This document shows positions 61,580 to 64,000 of a DNA stretch of 64,000 nt, in pieces (position 1 is the stretch's first letter; every line of letters begins with the position of its first letter). The stretch comes from Cedecea neteri (lineage in GTDB: Bacteria; Pseudomonadota; Gammaproteobacteria; Enterobacterales; Enterobacteriaceae). The stretch is from assembly GCF_000758325.1 (NCBI RefSeq), contig NZ_CP009459.1, positions 3,472,001-3,536,000 on the forward strand, in the 5' to 3' direction. The notes under the pieces were generated by a model. It was not told the origin of the DNA, ran no database searches, and saw only the letters and a program-made list of their open reading frames with translations. The position numbers were made by a program, and so were the translations under genes.

Positions 61580-62286
61580 ATGCCCACGACCCGCCCTCGC
61601 CCCAGCGCGGCCATCTGCCGCCGGGCTGTGAACGCTACGGCAAATCGGTATTAGGTGCGCCGCTGCTCTATTTCCCAGCGACTCAAACGGAAGAACGCAG
61701 CGGGCTTATCATTGCCGGTACTCACGGGGATGAAAACGCCGCAATGGTGGCGCTTTCCTGCGCCTTAAGAACGCTTGAGCCGCAGTTCAGGCGGCATCAT
61801 GTGGTGCTGGCTGTGAACCCGGACGGCTGCCAGCTTGGCCTGCGCGCCAACGCGCACGGCGTCGACCTGAACCGCAACTTCCCGGCGGCCAACTGGAAAG
61901 CGGGCGATACCGTTTACCGCTGGAACAGCAGCGCGGACAAGCGTGATGTGGTGCTTTCTACCGGGCAAACGCCGGGATCCGAACCGGAAACCACCGCGCT
62001 GTGTCAGCTTATTCATCAGCTGCAGCCCGCCTGGGTAGTCTCTTTTCACGATCCGCTGGGCTGTATCGAAGATCCGCACAGTTCCGCGCTGGGACACTGG
62101 CTGGCAGAAGCCTTTGCGCTCCCGCTGGTGACCAGCGTTGGTTACGAAACGCCGGGGTCGTTCGGCAGCTGGTGTGCCGACTTAGGCCTGCCGTGTATTA
62201 CGGCTGAATTCCCACCGATTTCAGCCGATGAGGCCAGCGAGCGCTACCTGCGGGCGATGACTGACCTTTTGCACTGGCACAGGTAA
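61580..62286 (+). pseudogene. mpaA: MpaA, murein tripeptide amidase, with an N-terminal frameshift
   Basis: Zinc carboxypeptidase (M14) that removes mDap from the murein tripeptide. The ATG at 61580 (AGAGGAATATC) reads MPTTRPRPSAA and stops early; one base missing at the CCCC of 61600-61603 would join it to the frame LPPGCERYGKSVLGAPLLYF, which carries on to 62286 with the Zn ligands (GTHGDEN), NPDGCQLGLRAN and the C-terminal HDPLGCIED and TAEFPPIS. The downstream frame has no ATG/GTG/TTG start until 61744, which would drop GTHGDEN. Either a true null allele or a sequencing error in a C-run. Confidence 0.85.
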
Positions 62287-62289
62287 ACG

Positions 62290-63255
62290 TTAAGGGTAAA
62301 GTTTGCCCGTTTCAAAATGCAGCGAGGGCTCCACGTCGACGGCAAGCCAGGTGGGGCCATCGAGGTCGGCAAAGCGCACCTTAGCCGCCAGCGGTAAAGC
62401 GGCGGCAATGGCGCGCGATGTGCATAGCATACAGCCGAGCATGACATCAAAACCCTGTTCCCGCGCGGCCTGAGCCAGCAATAATGCCTCGGTTAAGCCC
62501 CCGGTTTTATCGAGTTTAACGTTCACCATGTCGTAGCGTCCGACAAGCGCTGGCAGGCTGCTGCGGGTGTGGCAGCTTTCGTCGGCACAAATCGGCAGCG
62601 GGTGAATAAAATTCGCCAGCGCGTCATCATCCCCCGCCGGCAGCGGTTGTTCCAGCATCGCCACGTTGAGATCGGCCAGCAGCTGGCAGCGGGCGGCCAG
62701 GCCATCGCTGCGCCAGGACTCGTTGGCATCCACAATCAAAATGGCTTCCGGCACCGCCGCCCGGATGGCCACCATCCGTTCGGTGATAAGGCGATCGTCC
62801 AGTTTTACCTTGAGCAAACGCGCACCCTTCTGCCAAAGCAACGCCGCTGAGGCAGCCATTTGTTCCGGGGCGGCAATCGTCACGGTTTGCGCCGTGGTCA
62901 CCATTTCCGGCAATTCGACGGCGTTCAGGGCTGATATCGTGGTGTGTTTCAGGCGGGCTTCCAGGTCCCAAAGCGCGCTGTCAATGGCGTTCCGCGCCGC
63001 CCCAGCCGGAAGAGCCTGCTGTAATTCAGCGCGCGTCATACCGCGCTCAAGCTGTGAAAGTACCGTGGTGATTTGGGCCAGTACCGAAGCATCGCTTTCG
63101 CCATAGCGCGGGTATGGCGTGCATTCGCCGACGCCTTTTATGCCGTTCTCTTCAATTTCCACCACCACCACTATCGCCTCACTGCGGGTTCCACGCGATA
63201 TCACAAATGGCGTATGGAGCGGCCAGGCTTCCTGGTAAACTTTCACTGTTCTCAT
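62290..63255 (-). CDS. ycjG: L-Ala-D/L-Glu epimerase (YcjG)
   Basis: 321 residues, enolase superfamily (muconate lactonising subgroup). Catalytic Lys in LLKVKLDD (KxK) and Lys in VNVKLDKTGG; metal ligands in LIVDANESW, MLEQPLP and CADESCH. Epimerises L-Ala-D-Glu from murein recycling. Stop is 4 bases past the convergent mpaA stop. Start at 63255 preferred (GGGAG spaced 7); the adjacent ATG at 63258 is possible. Confidence 0.95.
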   Translation of the reverse strand: MRTVKVYQEAWPLHTPFVISRGTRSEAIVVVVEIEENGIKGVGECTPYPRYGESDASVLAQITTVLSQLERGMTRAELQQALPAGAARNAIDSALWDLEARLKHTTISALNAVELPEMVTTAQTVTIAAPEQMAASAALLWQKGARLLKVKLDDRLITERMVAIRAAVPEAILIVDANESWRSDGLAARCQLLADLNVAMLEQPLPAGDDDALANFIHPLPICADESCHTRSSLPALVGRYDMVNVKLDKTGGLTEALLLAQAAREQGFDVMLGCMLCTSRAIAAALPLAAKVRFADLDGPTWLAVDVEPSLHFETGKLYP

Positions 63256-63393
63256 CATCAGTCTCCCTTGGGGTTATCGCCTGAGTATAGCGAGCCCGCG
63301 CTTTTGCATGTACTTTCAGTTTTTTATGTTCATCACGGATTTCCTGGAATACACTGTCCCCGGCGTTAATTTTATGTAAAAGGAAGATTAAAC

Positions 63394-63900
63394 ATGTCAC
63401 AAACCGTTCATTTCCAGGGCAACCCGGTCAAGGTTGCAGGTCAGATCCCACAGACGGGCAGCAAAGCCGCCGCCTTCTCTCTGGTCGCGAAAGATCTTTC
63501 TGACGTTGCGCTGAGCCAGTTTGCCGGCAAACGTAAAGTGCTGAATATTTTCCCAAGCATCGACACCGGTGTGTGTGCCGCGTCCGTGCGCAAATTCAAC
63601 CAGCTGGCTACCGAGCTGGATAACACCGTTGTGCTGTGTATTTCTGCCGACCTGCCGTTCGCTCAGTCCCGTTTCTGCGGCGCTGAAGGCCTGAACAACG
63701 TTGTCACCCTGTCCACCCTGCGTAACCCTGAGTTCCAACAGACTTACGGCGTCAGCATTGCCGAAGGCGCGCTGAAAGGCCTGACCGCACGTGCGGTAGT
63801 GGTTATCAATGAAAACGATGAAGTGATCTTCAGCGAGCTGGTGAATGAAATCACCACCGAGCCGGATTACGCTGCGGCACTGGAAGTGCTGAAGGCTTAA
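63394..63900 (+). CDS. tpx: Tpx, thiol peroxidase
   Basis: 168 residues, atypical 2-Cys peroxiredoxin: peroxidatic Cys in [11 protein letters not shown] and resolving Cys in [10 protein letters not shown]. Reduces lipid hydroperoxides with thioredoxin. Sequence almost identical to E. coli. ATG with AAGGAAGATTAAAC. Confidence 0.98.
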   Translation: MSQTVHFQGNPVKVAGQIPQTGSKAAAFSLVAKDLSDVALSQFAGKRKVLNIFPSIDTGVCAASVRKFNQLATELDNTVVLCISADLPFAQSRFCGAEGLNNVVTLSTLRNPEFQQTYGVSIAEGALKGLTARAVVVINENDEVIFSELVNEITTEPDYAAALEVLKA

Positions 63901-63921
63901 GCTTAAAGCCTGTATGAAAAG

Positions 63922-63948
63922 AAAACCCCGGGAGACCGGGGTTTTTTG
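63922..63948 (+). terminator. Terminator between tpx and tyrR
   Basis: AAAACCCCGG-GAGA-CCGGGGTTTT followed by TTGTTTTT, a strong intrinsic terminator usable for both convergent genes. Confidence 0.93.
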
Positions 63949-63951
63949 TTT

Positions 63952-64000
63952 TTACTCTTCGCCCTTCTTCTGGCTCAGCCCGTACTCACGCAGCTTGTTG
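63952..64000 (-). CDS. tyrR: TyrR C-terminus (partial)
   Basis: Minus-strand translation NKLREYGLSQKKGEE then stop matches the C-terminal end of E. coli TyrR, the aromatic amino-acid regulator, and lies next to tpx as in E. coli. The rest of the gene is beyond the window. Confidence 0.88.
   Translation of the reverse strand, partial: NKLREYGLSQKKGEE

Noticed and set aside
1-64000. CRISPR array, tRNA, prophage or intact IS element
   Set aside because: No regularly spaced direct repeats, tRNA-like cloverleaf, integrase or transposase ORF was seen.

Overview
The window is chromosomal DNA of an Enterobacteriaceae species. The marRAB-eamA-ydeE block, ydcY, yneE, dbpA, ttcA, the FnrS sRNA, zntB, ybiI, mppA, mpaA, ycjG, tpx and the tail of tyrR all closely resemble their E. 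coli counterparts, and several keep the E. coli neighbourhood around the replication terminus (marRAB-eamA-ydeE; mpaA-ycjG-tpx-tyrR). The genus cannot be fixed from the sequence alone. The rest of the window is accessory material between these conserved blocks. No tRNA, rRNA, CRISPR array, prophage or intact insertion sequence was seen.

Layout. 1-4.6 kb: marR (5' end cut by the window), marA, marB, then the exporters eamA and ydeE and a double-GNAT acetyltransferase. 4.7-16.8 kb: a minus-strand nitrogen-scavenging cluster read as atzF (allophanate hydrolase), urea carboxylase, a GntR/FCD regulator and urtABCDE (urea ABC transporter). Upstream of atzF are a textbook -24/-12 sigma-54 promoter, an NtrC-like enhancer and a GntR-like palindrome, so the cluster looks nitrogen-regulated: urea is imported by Urt, carboxylated with ATP to allophanate, then hydrolysed to ammonia and CO2. 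16.8-25 kb: a 3-hydroxyisobutyrate-type dehydrogenase, ydcY, a peptide-binding lipid-free SBP, an MFS transporter with a divergent Lrp/AsnC regulator, a MarR-HlyD-DUF2955 efflux operon and a flavodoxin-type quinone reductase.

25.3-31.8 kb: the srfABC operon, encoding a membrane-anchored protein, a protein with actin/Hsp70-type ATPase motifs and a P-loop protein; its biochemical role is not established. 31.8-39.8 kb: a 7 kb inverse autotransporter (invasin/intimin type, LysM, beta-barrel, about 13 Big_1 and 3 Big_2 domains). It is flanked by gene debris: a 48-bp copy of the 5' end of the next ABC-F gene on one side and a decayed DUF2000 fragment on the other. 39.6-41.5 kb: an ABC-F ATPase preceded by a 27-codon leader ORF with a strong ribosome binding site and mutually exclusive hairpins, which looks like a translation attenuator.

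41.5-55.6 kb: a LexA-box-controlled alpha/beta hydrolase, a periplasmic phytase-like esterase, a sigma-28-dependent chemoreceptor, a bestrophin channel, dbpA, DUF1543 and DUF2000 proteins, a small membrane protein, an orphan RES-domain protein, umuDC with its LexA box, a prolyl oligopeptidase, a second DUF2000 gene and another alpha/beta hydrolase. 55.7-64 kb: ttcA, a Pro-rich microprotein, FnrS with its FNR box, zntB, a diguanylate cyclase, ybiI, mppA, a frameshifted mpaA, ycjG, tpx and the 3' end of tyrR. GGGAGAGGG-type palindromic repeats occur between many of these genes.
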